A stretch of DNA of 64,000 nucleotides from Pricia antarctica. Lineage in GTDB: Bacteria; Bacteroidota; Bacteroidia; Flavobacteriales; Flavobacteriaceae. The notes below the pieces were generated by a model, which worked only from the letters and a program-made list of their open reading frames with translations, had not been told where the DNA came from and made no database searches. Location: the NCBI GenBank assembly GCA_011050085.1, contig DRGL01000028.1, positions 62,001 through 126,000 of the forward strand, written 5' to 3'. This document shows, one piece after another, positions 46,830-55,960 of the stretch. Numbering within the stretch: position 1 is the first letter of the stretch; each line of letters starts with the position of its first letter. The position numbers and the translations under genes were made by a program.

Positions 46830-47708
46830 ATGAGTAGGTCAGAGTCCAACAAAAGCAAAGGGTCTTCCAGTAGGTCTAAAACGGATGGTAGTCAAAAATC
46901 ATCAGGGCGTCAGGGCGGTACGTTTCGGAAAAAGAGCTATGCACGTGGTAATGCTCCTGTAAAAGGCAACGTTGTTAATCAACGCCCCAGCGACCCCGAT
47001 TCGATTCGCCTGAACAAATATCTTTCCAATTCGGGAGTCTGTTCGCGACGGGAAGCAGATGTGCTAATAAGCGCTGGCAGTGTTACCGTTAACGGAAAGC
47101 CGGTCACTGAAATGGGCCATAAGGTAAAACGCAGCGATGAGGTCCGTTTCGATGGACGACTTTTAAATCCTGCAAAAAAGGAATATGTGCTGTTGAACAA
47201 ACCTAAAGATTTCACTACGGCCGCACGTAATGAGCACGGTAACCGTACTGCAGTCGGACTCATATCAAAGGCTACCAATACTGAATTGAAACCGGTCGGT
47301 AAATTGGATAAAAATACTACGGGCTTATTACTATTCACCAATGATGGGGACCTTACAAAGCGTTTGAACAGCCCTAAAAATGGCCTCCGAAAGATATTCC
47401 ATATTGAACTGAACAAACCTTTGCGTAGTGCCGATCTAAAAAAAATACAAGAAGGGGTCTTGGTTGACCAGAAAGTAGTCAAGGTGCAAGATGTCAGTTT
47501 CGTGACCGATGCCCCAAAAACTCAAATAGGTATGGAAATTTACAGTTCGCGCAATAAGATTGTGACCCGTATATTTGAGACTTTGGAATATGAAATCGTA
47601 AAACTTGACCGTGTAGTCTATGCGGGCCTCACTAAAAAAGACTTACCTCGCGGCCATTGGCGATATCTTACCGATCAGGAAGTGGTCAATTTGGGAATGA
47701 TCAATTAA
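46830..47708 (+). CDS. rluB: RluB/RsuA-family 23S rRNA pseudouridine synthase
   Basis: 292 residues. The first 55 are a Ser/Lys/Arg/Gly-rich disordered tail, common in Bacteroidota members. An S4 RNA-binding domain follows (IRLNKYLSNSGVCSRREADVLI ... VTVNGKPV, residues 59-105), then the pseudouridine synthase fold with catalytic D160 in PVGKLDKNTTGLLLFTNDGD; the usual GRLD is GKLD here. It isomerises uridine in rRNA. The choice of RluB over RsuA or RluE/F rests on overall resemblance. It has its own -7 box. Confidence 0.87.
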   Translation: MSRSESNKSKGSSSRSKTDGSQKSSGRQGGTFRKKSYARGNAPVKGNVVNQRPSDPDSIRLNKYLSNSGVCSRREADVLISAGSVTVNGKPVTEMGHKVKRSDEVRFDGRLLNPAKKEYVLLNKPKDFTTAARNEHGNRTAVGLISKATNTELKPVGKLDKNTTGLLLFTNDGDLTKRLNSPKNGLRKIFHIELNKPLRSADLKKIQEGVLVDQKVVKVQDVSFVTDAPKTQIGMEIYSSRNKIVTRIFETLEYEIVKLDRVVYAGLTKKDLPRGHWRYLTDQEVVNLGMIN

Positions 47709-47989
47709 AAGCATTCAAACTTTAACACCCCAAAACAGGATATGGTAAAATGTCAAAGAACGAACTATCCATAGTATGCTCTTTACTATTTTACAATGTA
47801 AAATTCCAAGTTTTTCATGTCTATATCCAGTTTAGAACTAAATGGACGGAACTATATCCGTTAGGGTAAACGTATTTGATCTTTCCGTAGCGTATACTGC
47901 TTCATTCATATAGTTATCCTAGTATTAAAATTAGTATCACAGTTAGGTCAAAATCATTATAATATCTGATAGGATAGACAGTTAAGTGA

Positions 47990-49072
47990 TTAGTGTTCGT
48001 TGATTATAATGTTGGCTAAGACGGCTTCAATTTCAGTTTCCGATAAACCGGCGGGAACATCTCGGTGATACAGGTATCGAATGATATCGGCTTCAATGGG
48101 AAGTATATCGTTTTGACCACTTATTCGTGAGCAAAGAAAACTGTGCTCATCTTCGCATTTGTTCGAGTGCCCAAAACCTAGGGCATGACCCAATTCGTGT
48201 TTGAGAAGAACTTCGATGGGGTTTGAAATCCAAATTCTGCTCGATAGTAATACCGCATTGTGTGAGGGCGTCATTGCATATCCGCTATAGTTGCCATTTC
48301 TGATTATATTATACATATCGGGCCATACCCCTTCTACTTCTTGTTGGGTACCAAAAAAGATTTGAGTATTGGCTTCATCCTGATTTTCGGTCAATTGAAT
48401 CCTAAAATCACCATCTGCAAATAGCGTATTGTATTGAGAGATTATCCCCTCTGCGTTGTCCTTATAAGCGGATGTGATATTACCACTTAGGTGAATTTTC
48501 ATATCGCTTTCCCACTTTTGGTTAATGCTGTTCGGGGTATGGCTTGGGCCCTTCCAAAATGTGATGTATTGAAAATAGGAAATCAGTTCTTTTTGTTCTT
48601 TGGATAAAAGGGCGACTTCGTCAACGTCTTGAATATTTAGGCTCACCACCTTTTCCGTAATAAACTTTCCGTCAAAGGCCGACACTAAAAATTGTATGGT
48701 TGGTGTAGTTTCGTAATCCAGTTTTAAATTTGCGCCTACCCTAAGTTCACCCGTATTCTCATCGATATCGATATCTATATTTGATTCTAGGTGGTAGGTA
48801 ACGGTATCCTCATCGATGTCGTTAGCGTTTAGAAACCCGATTGAACTCCCTGCTTTGGAATGTTCGGTAATGCCAAATAATTGTTGCTCAAAAACCGGGG
48901 CATGGTTTGTAGCTGTTTTAGTTGGATTTTCAGGAGATTCTTTTTTTGCCGAATGGTTTGGGGTACCAACTACGGTAAACTCTTCGTTTACTTCCTCGAA
49001 CGTTACTTCATCGATTTCTGAACTGCAGGCTACCGCCAAGAGCGATAGAATAGGTAGGACTATTCTTCTCAT
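47990..49072 (-). CDS. Secreted lipoprotein with cadherin-like domain and metzincin-type protease motif
   Basis: I set the start at the ATG at 49072, because MRRIVLPILSLLAVACSS is then a proper lipoprotein signal; an in-frame ATG at 49126 adds 18 residues ahead of it. A cadherin-like repeat follows (HAPVFEQQLF ... NANDIDEDTVTYHL ... LDYETTPTIQFLVSAFDG). The C-terminal half carries the zinc motif HELGHALGFGH, with H292, E293, H296 and H302, as in metzincins of the matrixin/serralysin kind. No methionine-turn was confidently located. It would be an outer-surface protease of unknown substrate. Confidence 0.75.
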   Translation of the reverse strand: MRRIVLPILSLLAVACSSEIDEVTFEEVNEEFTVVGTPNHSAKKESPENPTKTATNHAPVFEQQLFGITEHSKAGSSIGFLNANDIDEDTVTYHLESNIDIDIDENTGELRVGANLKLDYETTPTIQFLVSAFDGKFITEKVVSLNIQDVDEVALLSKEQKELISYFQYITFWKGPSHTPNSINQKWESDMKIHLSGNITSAYKDNAEGIISQYNTLFADGDFRIQLTENQDEANTQIFFGTQQEVEGVWPDMYNIIRNGNYSGYAMTPSHNAVLLSSRIWISNPIEVLLKHELGHALGFGHSNKCEDEHSFLCSRISGQNDILPIEADIIRYLYHRDVPAGLSETEIEAVLANIIINEH

Positions 49073-49342
49073 GATTTGGGACGTTATTTTGGATTTTAGT
49101 TGTGTAGGTAATCCAATATGCCTCAAAAATAGAGCGTTGTGCCGCCTTCAAAAACTTTTTGTTGTGAAATGGATTTTAATGTAGGTCAGCGATGATTTTG
49201 CGCAGTTCGTCGAGCGGAACATGTCCGAAAGGCTAGATTGGGAGTAGTATTCGGCTTCATATAGCACTTAATCCAATGGAAAAAGAAGCGCTCTATACTA
49301 TTATGAAATGGAGGGAATGCTATTGTAGCATATAATACTGGT

Positions 49343-50932
49343 TTATTTCTTCTCCTCGAACAATAACCAAGACTCTGGATCGAGTACTAAAGCGTCAGGG
49401 CTACTAGCGGCAGGAATTGTAAAACTAGTAGATTTTTTATCAATTTGCAGCGTATTGATTTTTAGCTGACCATTACACACAATCCCTATTTCCAAAGGAA
49501 ATTGAAATGTGTAATGGTCTTGTATCTGGTCGATGGCGATGTCAATTTTGCCATTGCGGTAGGTCCAGTCCCATTTTATTTCGGGTTGCCCTTTTATTAA
49601 AAGCCATTGATCAAAAAAGGCTTTGAGATTTGTTCCGGACACCTCTTCCATAACCTTTCTAAAGTCATCGGTCATCGCATTGGCGTTTTGAAACTTTGAA
49701 TAATAGGTACGGATGCCTTCCCAAAATACACCTTCTCCAAGTTTATGGCGCAACATGTTCAATACCCAGCCTGCCTTTTGGTACGTATTTACGCTTAAGA
49801 CTTTTAAAGGGTCGGTTATGCTTTGGTCGATGATAGGGGAGGGATTTTTAAGGTAGTATTCGAAAACCTCTTTGCGATCAATCGCTAATTCTTCCTTTCT
49901 TTTTTCGTCACCATAGACATTCTCTTGGTAAAGAATTGCAAAATATGTGGCGAATCCTTCACTGAGCCAAACGTGGTTCCAATCGTTTTCAGTAGCCGAA
50001 TTTCCGAACCATTGATGGGCAATTTCATGTGCAATAAGGCCTTCGACCTCATTTTTTCCGGTAACAGAATTTTCAAAATACGCTATGGTACCCGCATTCT
50101 CCAAACCACCCCATTGCGTCTTGGCCTGCATATTGGCCAGCTTGGCGTAGGAATACGGACCAATATTGTCGATAAAGTATTTCAGTACCTCCGATGCTAC
50201 GCTGTAGTCTGAGAAACCCTCCAATCGATTTTCAGGATAGACCCATGCGGTGACCGGAATGTCGTATACTTCATCAACCAATCTGCTGGCAAATTGGGTA
50301 ACACCTATGGTTACTACTTTCATTGCTACGGGAGCTGGTTCTTTGTAGACGGTAAGTTTATATCCATTATTCAAGCTGCTTTCCTCGATTTTTTCCCCGG
50401 TTGCGACAACATCATAGTGTTCGGGTGCGGTTATTCGGAATTCAATGCTAGCCTTATCATACGGGTGATCTACTGCAGGCAGCCAGTGTCGCGCCAGATT
50501 AGGCCAGTTATCACCAAAAAATGAACGCTTTCCGAACTTTGTAGTATCAATGACCAGACCTCTTTCGGGAGTACCTTGGTACTGTATACGATAGATTCTC
50601 GTTCGTGTCGAATCCGATGATGGAACGATTTTGATTTTGTTATTTTGAAAAGTGTAGTTTGCCTTCTCGTCTCCTTCAAAAATATCGGCGATGGTCATCC
50701 CATAGGTTTCCGACCCGCCAATCAGGTCTAATGCGAAAGCTTCCGGTTTGGTATTAAAACCAACGGTAATTTCTGCTTCACCCTGTATTTGATCAGTAGA
50801 GTCGTTCAGGCCTAGATTGAAGATATAGTTTTGAACGTCTGCCGATGCGTTTCTTTCGTAAGTGTCCTGGGCATTTACGGCAGATAACAAAGCGACCAAT
50901 AGCGCTAGTATGAGAAATTTTCTTTCAATCAT
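49343..50932 (-). CDS. M1-family aminopeptidase, secreted
   Basis: 529 residues, with a Sec signal peptide (LILALLVALLSAVNAQ). The gluzincin motif is H302-E303-x2-H306 (HEIAHQWFGN) with E325 (WLSEGFATYF) as third zinc ligand, and the exopeptidase loop reads GGLENAG rather than GAMEN. M1 enzymes remove N-terminal residues from peptides. It begins 7 bases after the argH stop and could be read from the arginine operon, though it has no known part in arginine synthesis. It lacks the ERAP1-like C-terminal domain, so it is a short form. Confidence 0.9.
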   Translation of the reverse strand: MIERKFLILALLVALLSAVNAQDTYERNASADVQNYIFNLGLNDSTDQIQGEAEITVGFNTKPEAFALDLIGGSETYGMTIADIFEGDEKANYTFQNNKIKIVPSSDSTRTRIYRIQYQGTPERGLVIDTTKFGKRSFFGDNWPNLARHWLPAVDHPYDKASIEFRITAPEHYDVVATGEKIEESSLNNGYKLTVYKEPAPVAMKVVTIGVTQFASRLVDEVYDIPVTAWVYPENRLEGFSDYSVASEVLKYFIDNIGPYSYAKLANMQAKTQWGGLENAGTIAYFENSVTGKNEVEGLIAHEIAHQWFGNSATENDWNHVWLSEGFATYFAILYQENVYGDEKRKEELAIDRKEVFEYYLKNPSPIIDQSITDPLKVLSVNTYQKAGWVLNMLRHKLGEGVFWEGIRTYYSKFQNANAMTDDFRKVMEEVSGTNLKAFFDQWLLIKGQPEIKWDWTYRNGKIDIAIDQIQDHYTFQFPLEIGIVCNGQLKINTLQIDKKSTSFTIPAASSPDALVLDPESWLLFEEKK

Positions 50933-50939
50933 TATCCTC

Positions 50940-52217
50940 TTAAATTTTGTCCATTTTCTCCTGAATCTTGTCTAAACACAAATTCCCCAGACTACCCTGA
51001 TGGGTATGTTCGATATCACGTTTGGGCGTAAAGGTACCTTCCTGAATTTCCTGCCCCATTTTTTTGTATGCATCTCGAAAGGGCATCCCGCTTTGTACAA
51101 GCTCGTTCAACGTATCTACACTGAACATATAGTCGTATTTTGAATCGTCGACAATATTCCTATGAACCCTGATTTCCTTAAAGCTGAAGGTCAATATTTC
51201 CAAACAGGCCTTCATGTCTTGAATGGCCGGAACAATAATTTCCTTAACCAATTGTAGGTCTCTATGATAGCCGCTAGGCAAATTATTGATAACTAAGGTC
51301 AACTGGTTCGGTATGCTCTGCAGTTTATTGCATTTACCACGGATGAGTTCGAATACGTCGGGATTCTTTTTGTGCGGCATAATGCTACTGCCTGTTGTCA
51401 ATTCGTCGGGGAAAGAAATAAAATTAAAGTTTTGACTCATGTAGAGGCAGATGTCCATCGCCATTTTTGATAGGGTTGCAGCGATACTAGACATACCAAA
51501 GGCTGTGGCCTTTTCAACCTTTCCACGGCCCATTTGAGCTGCGACCACGTTATATTTCATGGTTTCGAAACCCATTTCTTGGGTCGTAAAAGTTCTGTCG
51601 ATGGGAAATGAACTTCCATAACCTGCTGCACTTCCTAGGGGGTTTTGATCGGCTATCTTGTACGCGGCTTCAATAAAATAGAGGTCATCGATAAGACTCT
51701 CCGCATAGGCCGAAAACCATAATCCGAAAGATGAGGGCATGGCAATTTGCAAGTGGGTATAACCGGGCAGTAATATATCTTTATGTTTTTCCGCTAGATG
51801 CAGTAGAAGGTCGAACAGCGTTTTGGTCTGTACTTTGATTTCGGTAAGTTCATCCTTCAAATATAAATGCATGGCCACTAATACCTGATCGTTTCGTGAA
51901 CGTGCGGTATGAATTTTCTTCCCTGTATCCCCTAATTTCTCCGTAAGCAAATACTCGATTTTGGAATGCATGTCTTCAAAGGAATCCTCGATGACGAAAT
52001 CTCCGTTAGTAATAGCTGCGCCGATGTTATCCAGTTCATCAGCTAAAGATTTTGTTTCGGCTTTCGATAGAATTCCAATTTCACCAAGCATTTTGGCATG
52101 CGCCCTAGATGCGATTACGTCGTATTTCGCAAGATGAAGATCCAATTCGCGGTCGTTACCCACGGTGAAATGATCAATTTTTTTGTCGGTACTGAAGCCT
52201 TTGTCCCAGAGTTTCAA
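50940..52217 (-). CDS. argH: Argininosuccinate lyase
   Basis: 425 residues of the fumarase/aspartase superfamily. The signature GSSIMPHKKNPDVFELIRGK is complete; the N-terminal HTARSRNDQVLVAMHLYLKDE and the active-site-histidine stretch PGYTHLQIAMPSSFG are present. It splits argininosuccinate into arginine and fumarate, the last step of the pathway. A small hairpin with a T-run lies in the 160 bases between it and argE, so it may also have its own promoter. Confidence 0.95.
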   Translation of the reverse strand: MKLWDKGFSTDKKIDHFTVGNDRELDLHLAKYDVIASRAHAKMLGEIGILSKAETKSLADELDNIGAAITNGDFVIEDSFEDMHSKIEYLLTEKLGDTGKKIHTARSRNDQVLVAMHLYLKDELTEIKVQTKTLFDLLLHLAEKHKDILLPGYTHLQIAMPSSFGLWFSAYAESLIDDLYFIEAAYKIADQNPLGSAAGYGSSFPIDRTFTTQEMGFETMKYNVVAAQMGRGKVEKATAFGMSSIAATLSKMAMDICLYMSQNFNFISFPDELTTGSSIMPHKKNPDVFELIRGKCNKLQSIPNQLTLVINNLPSGYHRDLQLVKEIIVPAIQDMKACLEILTFSFKEIRVHRNIVDDSKYDYMFSVDTLNELVQSGMPFRDAYKKMGQEIQEGTFTPKRDIEHTHQGSLGNLCLDKIQEKMDKI

Positions 52218-52331
52218 AATGATTCTTTTTAATTTCCCGTTAAATTGTCAACGCTTAGTATAAATTCTTGACGGGAGAAGTTTTATATTTCTTTTAAATG
52301 TATACGCGATTCGTTTTTCGGGCCTAGTTTC

Positions 52332-52352
52332 AAAAACCAAGTTATGCCTTGG
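52332..52352 (-). terminator. Weak hairpin plus T-run after argE
   Basis: On the minus strand CCAAG-GCATAA-CTTGG is followed by TTTTT. A 5-base stem makes a weak terminator at best, but it lies between argE and argH, where transcription could be reduced. Confidence 0.4.
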
Positions 52353-52377
52353 ACGTTTCTAGAATATCAGATCAACC

Positions 52378-53445
52378 CTATAAAAATCCCTCAAGAATCC
52401 GAATATACAAATCAATTCCTTCCTTCACTTCCTCAACGTAGATAAACTCATCGGCAGAATGCGATCGCGTGCTATCTCCTGGCCCAAGTTTTAAACTCTG
52501 ACAGGTCAGCGCAGCTTGATCGGATAAGGTAGGAGAGCCATAGGTTTCCCTACCCAGGGCAATACCTGATTGTACAAGTGGGTGGTTTTTATCGATTGAG
52601 GACGAATTCAAACGCAGCGAACGTTCTTTCAATTCACAAGGGGCTTTTTCTTTTAAGATTTTCGCTATTTCGGCGTTCGTGTACTTATCATTGACCCGAA
52701 CATCCAGCACTAAATCAACCTGGGCGGGTACGGCATTGTGTTGAACGCCTCCCTTGATTTGGGTGACCGTTACCTTTACTTCGCCCAAAGCTTCCGACGC
52801 TTTCTCAAATTTATAATTTTTGAACCATTCGAGAACTTCAATGCTATTGTAAATAGGATTGTCATCATTGGGATGCGCGGCGTGCGAAGGCGTACCTTTC
52901 ACTTGTGCATCGAATACGACCAAGCCCTTTTCGGCGATAGCCAGTTGCATCAAGGTCGGCTCGCCCACGATGGCTACATCAATTTTAGGAAGCTTAGGTA
53001 AAAGTCCACGTAAGCTATTATCCCCTGAACTTTCTTCTTCCATTGATGCAACCATAACTATATTATGGCTTAGATTTTCTTTGGCATAAAAATGAGTGAA
53101 AGTAGCGATTAAGGATACCAAGGCCCCACCGGCATCATTACTGCCAAGTCCGTATAATTTCCCGTTTTCGATATGTGGATAAAACGGGTCTTTGGTATAG
53201 GCCGAATTCGGTTTGACCGTATCGTGATGGGAATTTAACAATAATGTCGGTTTCCCTTCATCAAAATATTTGTTTACGGCATATACATTGTTTATTTCCC
53301 GTTCAAACGGAATATCAAAAAACCTAAACCAATCTTCAATGGCATCGGCGGTCTTGTCTTCTTCCGAGGAAAAAGATGGAATGGAAATGAGCTGTTCCAG
53401 TAGATTCAGGGCTTTCTGTGCCAGTTGATTTTTATCCATCATCAT
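52378..53445 (-). CDS. argE: N-acylornithine/N-acylcitrulline deacylase (M20 family)
   Basis: 355 residues. M20 zinc-peptidase motifs: NSHHDTVKP (zinc ligand), YGLGSNDAGGALVSLI (bridging Asp), and MVASMEEESSGD (catalytic Glu). In an operon with an N-acylornithine carbamoyltransferase, the natural substrate is N-acylcitrulline, which it deacylates to citrulline. The length, near 355, is shorter than E. coli ArgE (383) but usual for this group. Dimerisation domain residues follow PSHAAHPNDDNPI. The acyl group may be succinyl here. Confidence 0.88.
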   Translation of the reverse strand: MMMDKNQLAQKALNLLEQLISIPSFSSEEDKTADAIEDWFRFFDIPFEREINNVYAVNKYFDEGKPTLLLNSHHDTVKPNSAYTKDPFYPHIENGKLYGLGSNDAGGALVSLIATFTHFYAKENLSHNIVMVASMEEESSGDNSLRGLLPKLPKIDVAIVGEPTLMQLAIAEKGLVVFDAQVKGTPSHAAHPNDDNPIYNSIEVLEWFKNYKFEKASEALGEVKVTVTQIKGGVQHNAVPAQVDLVLDVRVNDKYTNAEIAKILKEKAPCELKERSLRLNSSSIDKNHPLVQSGIALGRETYGSPTLSDQAALTCQSLKLGPGDSTRSHSADEFIYVEEVKEGIDLYIRILEGFL

Positions 53446-53495
53446 TTAATTATCATCGTACACTGCGAGGTGCTTAGATTGTTGGAGATTATTTG

Positions 53496-54284
53496 TTACA
53501 GGATTAAGGTTGTATACGGATTTTCATTTTTTTCCAACATAGACACATTTCCAATACAAACTTTGCCCACGCCATTGTTTAAGGCATGAAAACAATTCGT
53601 CATTTTCGGAAGCATACCATCTGCAATAATCTTTTGATCGAGAAGTGCTTCATAGGTTTCAGTATCAATTTTCCTGATTACTGAAGTTTCATCTGTAACA
53701 TCCTTCAATACCCCGTTTTTTTCAAAACAGTAATAGAGGGTGGTATCATAAAGTGTACTGAGCCCGATTGCCAATTCGGAAGCGATGGTGTCCGCATTGG
53801 TGTTTAAAAGTTGCCCTTTACCATCGTGGGTCATTGCACAAAATACGGGCGTAAGCCCTAATGTCAAAAGATGTGCTAGCAATCCATCGTTGATACCATC
53901 GATATCACCGGCAAAGCCATAATCTATATCCTTTACCGGGCGTTTGTGTGCTTGAATGGCATTTCCATCAGCACCGCTCATTCCAATAGCGTTACAGTTA
54001 TTGGCCTGCAGTTCAGCAACTATATTTTTGTTGGTCAATCCGGCGTACACCATGGTAATGACCTCTAGACTCTTTTCGTCGGTAATACGACGGCCACCGA
54101 TCATTTTGGATTCGACGCCCATTTTTTTAGCGATTTCCGTGGCGCTTTTACCTCCGCCGTGTACCAAAAGCTTAAAGCCATCCAACTTTGAGAATAAAGT
54201 CAAGAATTTGGATAGTTCCGACTTATTTTCGATGACATTTCCGCCGATTTTTATAATGGATAAGATTGGTTTCATACTAGGCAT
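53496..54284 (-). CDS. argB: N-acylglutamate kinase
   Basis: 262 residues of the amino acid kinase family, with the opening SIIKIGGNVI, LLVHGGGKSATEIAKKMG and the nucleotide-site segment NADTIASELAIGL. It phosphorylates N-acyl-L-glutamate. The first ATG at 54284 overlaps the SDR gene by 8 bases; a second ATG at 54275 lies just after the SDR stop and may be the true start (MKPILSIIKIGG). In this operon its substrate could be N-succinylglutamate rather than the acetyl form. Confidence 0.92.
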   Translation of the reverse strand: MPSMKPILSIIKIGGNVIENKSELSKFLTLFSKLDGFKLLVHGGGKSATEIAKKMGVESKMIGGRRITDEKSLEVITMVYAGLTNKNIVAELQANNCNAIGMSGADGNAIQAHKRPVKDIDYGFAGDIDGINDGLLAHLLTLGLTPVFCAMTHDGKGQLLNTNADTIASELAIGLSTLYDTTLYYCFEKNGVLKDVTDETSVIRKIDTETYEALLDQKIIADGMLPKMTNCFHALNNGVGKVCIGNVSMLEKNENPYTTLIL

Positions 54285-55023
54285 TTAAAATTCCCCCATC
54301 AATAGTCATTGACGATCCCGTAATCCAGGATGCATCTTCGGATGCTAAAAACAAGGTCAGTTTAGCAATGTCTTCCGGTGTGCCCAATCGGTTGAGCAAG
54401 GTCGCATTCTTAGCGTCTTCCACAGCGGAATCGGGATTTTTAAAAGCCTTCGCCGAATCCCATAAAAAGGGAGTGTCGACCGGTCCTGGACAAATTGCAT
54501 TAATGCGTATGTCGGGCGCGTATTCCACCGCCATCTGTTTCATCAAGGCTACCGCCGCTGCTTTGCTGGCGCAATAGGCCGGATGGTTCGGAAAGCTTTT
54601 GAAAGCCGCAATAGAGGTGTTAATCACTATAGCACCTCCCGGTCTCTTTTGAATATGTGGAATGGCATTTTTGCAAAGATAAAAAATGGCGCTTAGGTTT
54701 ACGTTCAATGTCTTGTGCCAGAGCGTTTCAGGAAGATTTACAACGTCTCCCAGACCAAGCATACCCGCATTAAAGGACAATATATTCAATTGTCCGAAAT
54801 TTTCGATTGCCGCTTTTACAAGATTTTCATTATAAGAGGGCTCACTGACATCACCTTCCATAAAAACGGAATGCGGCAATTGTGCAGCAAGAGCATTGCC
54901 CCGATCAAGGTTTCGACCTGAAAGAACCAGTTTGGCACCTTCCTTCGAAAACGATTGGGCAACGGCCTTTCCCATACCACTAGTGGCACCTGTTATGATA
55001 CAGACTTTGTTTTTGAGTTTCAT
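54277..55023 (-). CDS. Short-chain dehydrogenase/reductase of unknown substrate in the arginine operon
   Basis: 248 residues, a classical SDR: the cofactor motif TGATSGMGKAVA (TGxxxGxG), NAG in SFNAGMLG, the catalytic Ser in INTSIAAF and Y-x3-K (YCASK). The C-terminal GSSMTIDGGIL is standard. SDRs use NAD(P)(H) for alcohol/ketone exchange, with varied substrates. It sits tightly between argF' (1 base apart) and argB (8-base overlap), so it is co-translated with the pathway, yet no arginine-pathway step uses a known SDR. proA, which would reduce glutamyl phosphate, is absent from the cluster; SDRs are not known to replace it. Function open. Confidence 0.88.
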   Translation of the reverse strand: MKLKNKVCIITGATSGMGKAVAQSFSKEGAKLVLSGRNLDRGNALAAQLPHSVFMEGDVSEPSYNENLVKAAIENFGQLNILSFNAGMLGLGDVVNLPETLWHKTLNVNLSAIFYLCKNAIPHIQKRPGGAIVINTSIAAFKSFPNHPAYCASKAAAVALMKQMAVEYAPDIRINAICPGPVDTPFLWDSAKAFKNPDSAVEDAKNATLLNRLGTPEDIAKLTLFLASEDASWITGSSMTIDGGILNA

Positions 55024-55024
55024 A

Positions 55025-55960
55025 TTAGTTTTCCAATAATTTCTTCAAAACAATTTGCGCCGCATAGGTTCTGTTGTTTGCCTGTTCGATAACCAATGAT
55101 TGCCCGCCATCCAAAACGGCATCGGCAACGACCACGTTTCTTCGCACGGGGAGGCAGTGCATGAACTTGGCATCGCCCAAGGTATCCTCGGTCATCATCC
55201 ACTTCGGATCTTGAAGCACTACTTTCCCGTAATCGGAATAATTACTCCAGTTTTTCACATAAATGAAATCGGCATCTTCACAGGCTTTTTTCTGATCGTT
55301 CTCGATGGTTAATCCTTTGGTTAGGCTTGTGTTCAAATCATAGCCTTCAGGATGGGTGATTACAAATTCGGCATCCTGTAAGCGCATCATTTCCACGAAT
55401 GAATTCGCCACGGCATGGGGCAGGGCTTTTGGATGTGGCGCCCATGACAATACGATTTTAGGACGTTTCTTGATGTTATTTTCCGATATGGTAATGGCGT
55501 CGGCAAGAGCTTGCAAAGGATGTCCGACCGAGCTCTCCATATTAACGATGGGAACCGAGGCATAATTTTTGAAGCCGTTCAACACTTCTTCTGCCTCATC
55601 TTTTTCCTTATCCTTTAACGTTGCAAAAGCGCGGATGGCCACAATATCACAATATTGCGAAACCACCTTTGCCGCTTCCTTGATATGTTCTGAAGTACCC
55701 GAGTCCATAATGGTACCATCGCCATACTCCAGGGCCCAACCTTCGTTCCCAAAGTTCATGACCATGACTTCCATCCCCAGATTCATGGCCGCTTTTTGTG
55801 TGCTAAGACGGGTTCGAAGACTATTATTGAAAAAGAGGAGGCATACTGTTTTTCCGGAGCCCATATCTTTATGGGCGGTAGGATTTTTTTTCAGTTGCTT
55901 GGCTTCTTGAACCCAACCAGGTAAGTCATCGATATCTTTTATTGATAGATAGTTTTTCAT
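55025..55960 (-). CDS. argF': N-acylornithine carbamoyltransferase, probably succinylornithine-type
   Basis: 311 residues. The carbamoyl-phosphate site reads FFNNSLRTRLSTQKAA, as in the Bacteroides enzyme, instead of the STRTR of ordinary ornithine carbamoyltransferases. The residue that discriminates acyl groups (Glu92 in Xanthomonas AOTCase, Pro90 in Bacteroides SOTCase) is Ser90 here (MDSGTSEH). Mutating Glu92 to Ser is reported to turn AOTCase into SOTCase, so succinylornithine is the likely substrate. The motif HCLPVRRNVVVADAVLD near the C-terminus is conserved. Overlaps proB by 4 bases. Confidence 0.88.
   Translation of the reverse strand: MKNYLSIKDIDDLPGWVQEAKQLKKNPTAHKDMGSGKTVCLLFFNNSLRTRLSTQKAAMNLGMEVMVMNFGNEGWALEYGDGTIMDSGTSEHIKEAAKVVSQYCDIVAIRAFATLKDKEKDEAEEVLNGFKNYASVPIVNMESSVGHPLQALADAITISENNIKKRPKIVLSWAPHPKALPHAVANSFVEMMRLQDAEFVITHPEGYDLNTSLTKGLTIENDQKKACEDADFIYVKNWSNYSDYGKVVLQDPKWMMTEDTLGDAKFMHCLPVRRNVVVADAVLDGGQSLVIEQANNRTYAAQIVLKKLLEN

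Noticed and set aside
46979-47482. 167-codon open frame antisense to the pseudouridine synthase
   Set aside because: The sense strand has the full S4 and catalytic motifs, and the antisense product is Ser/Arg-rich noise.
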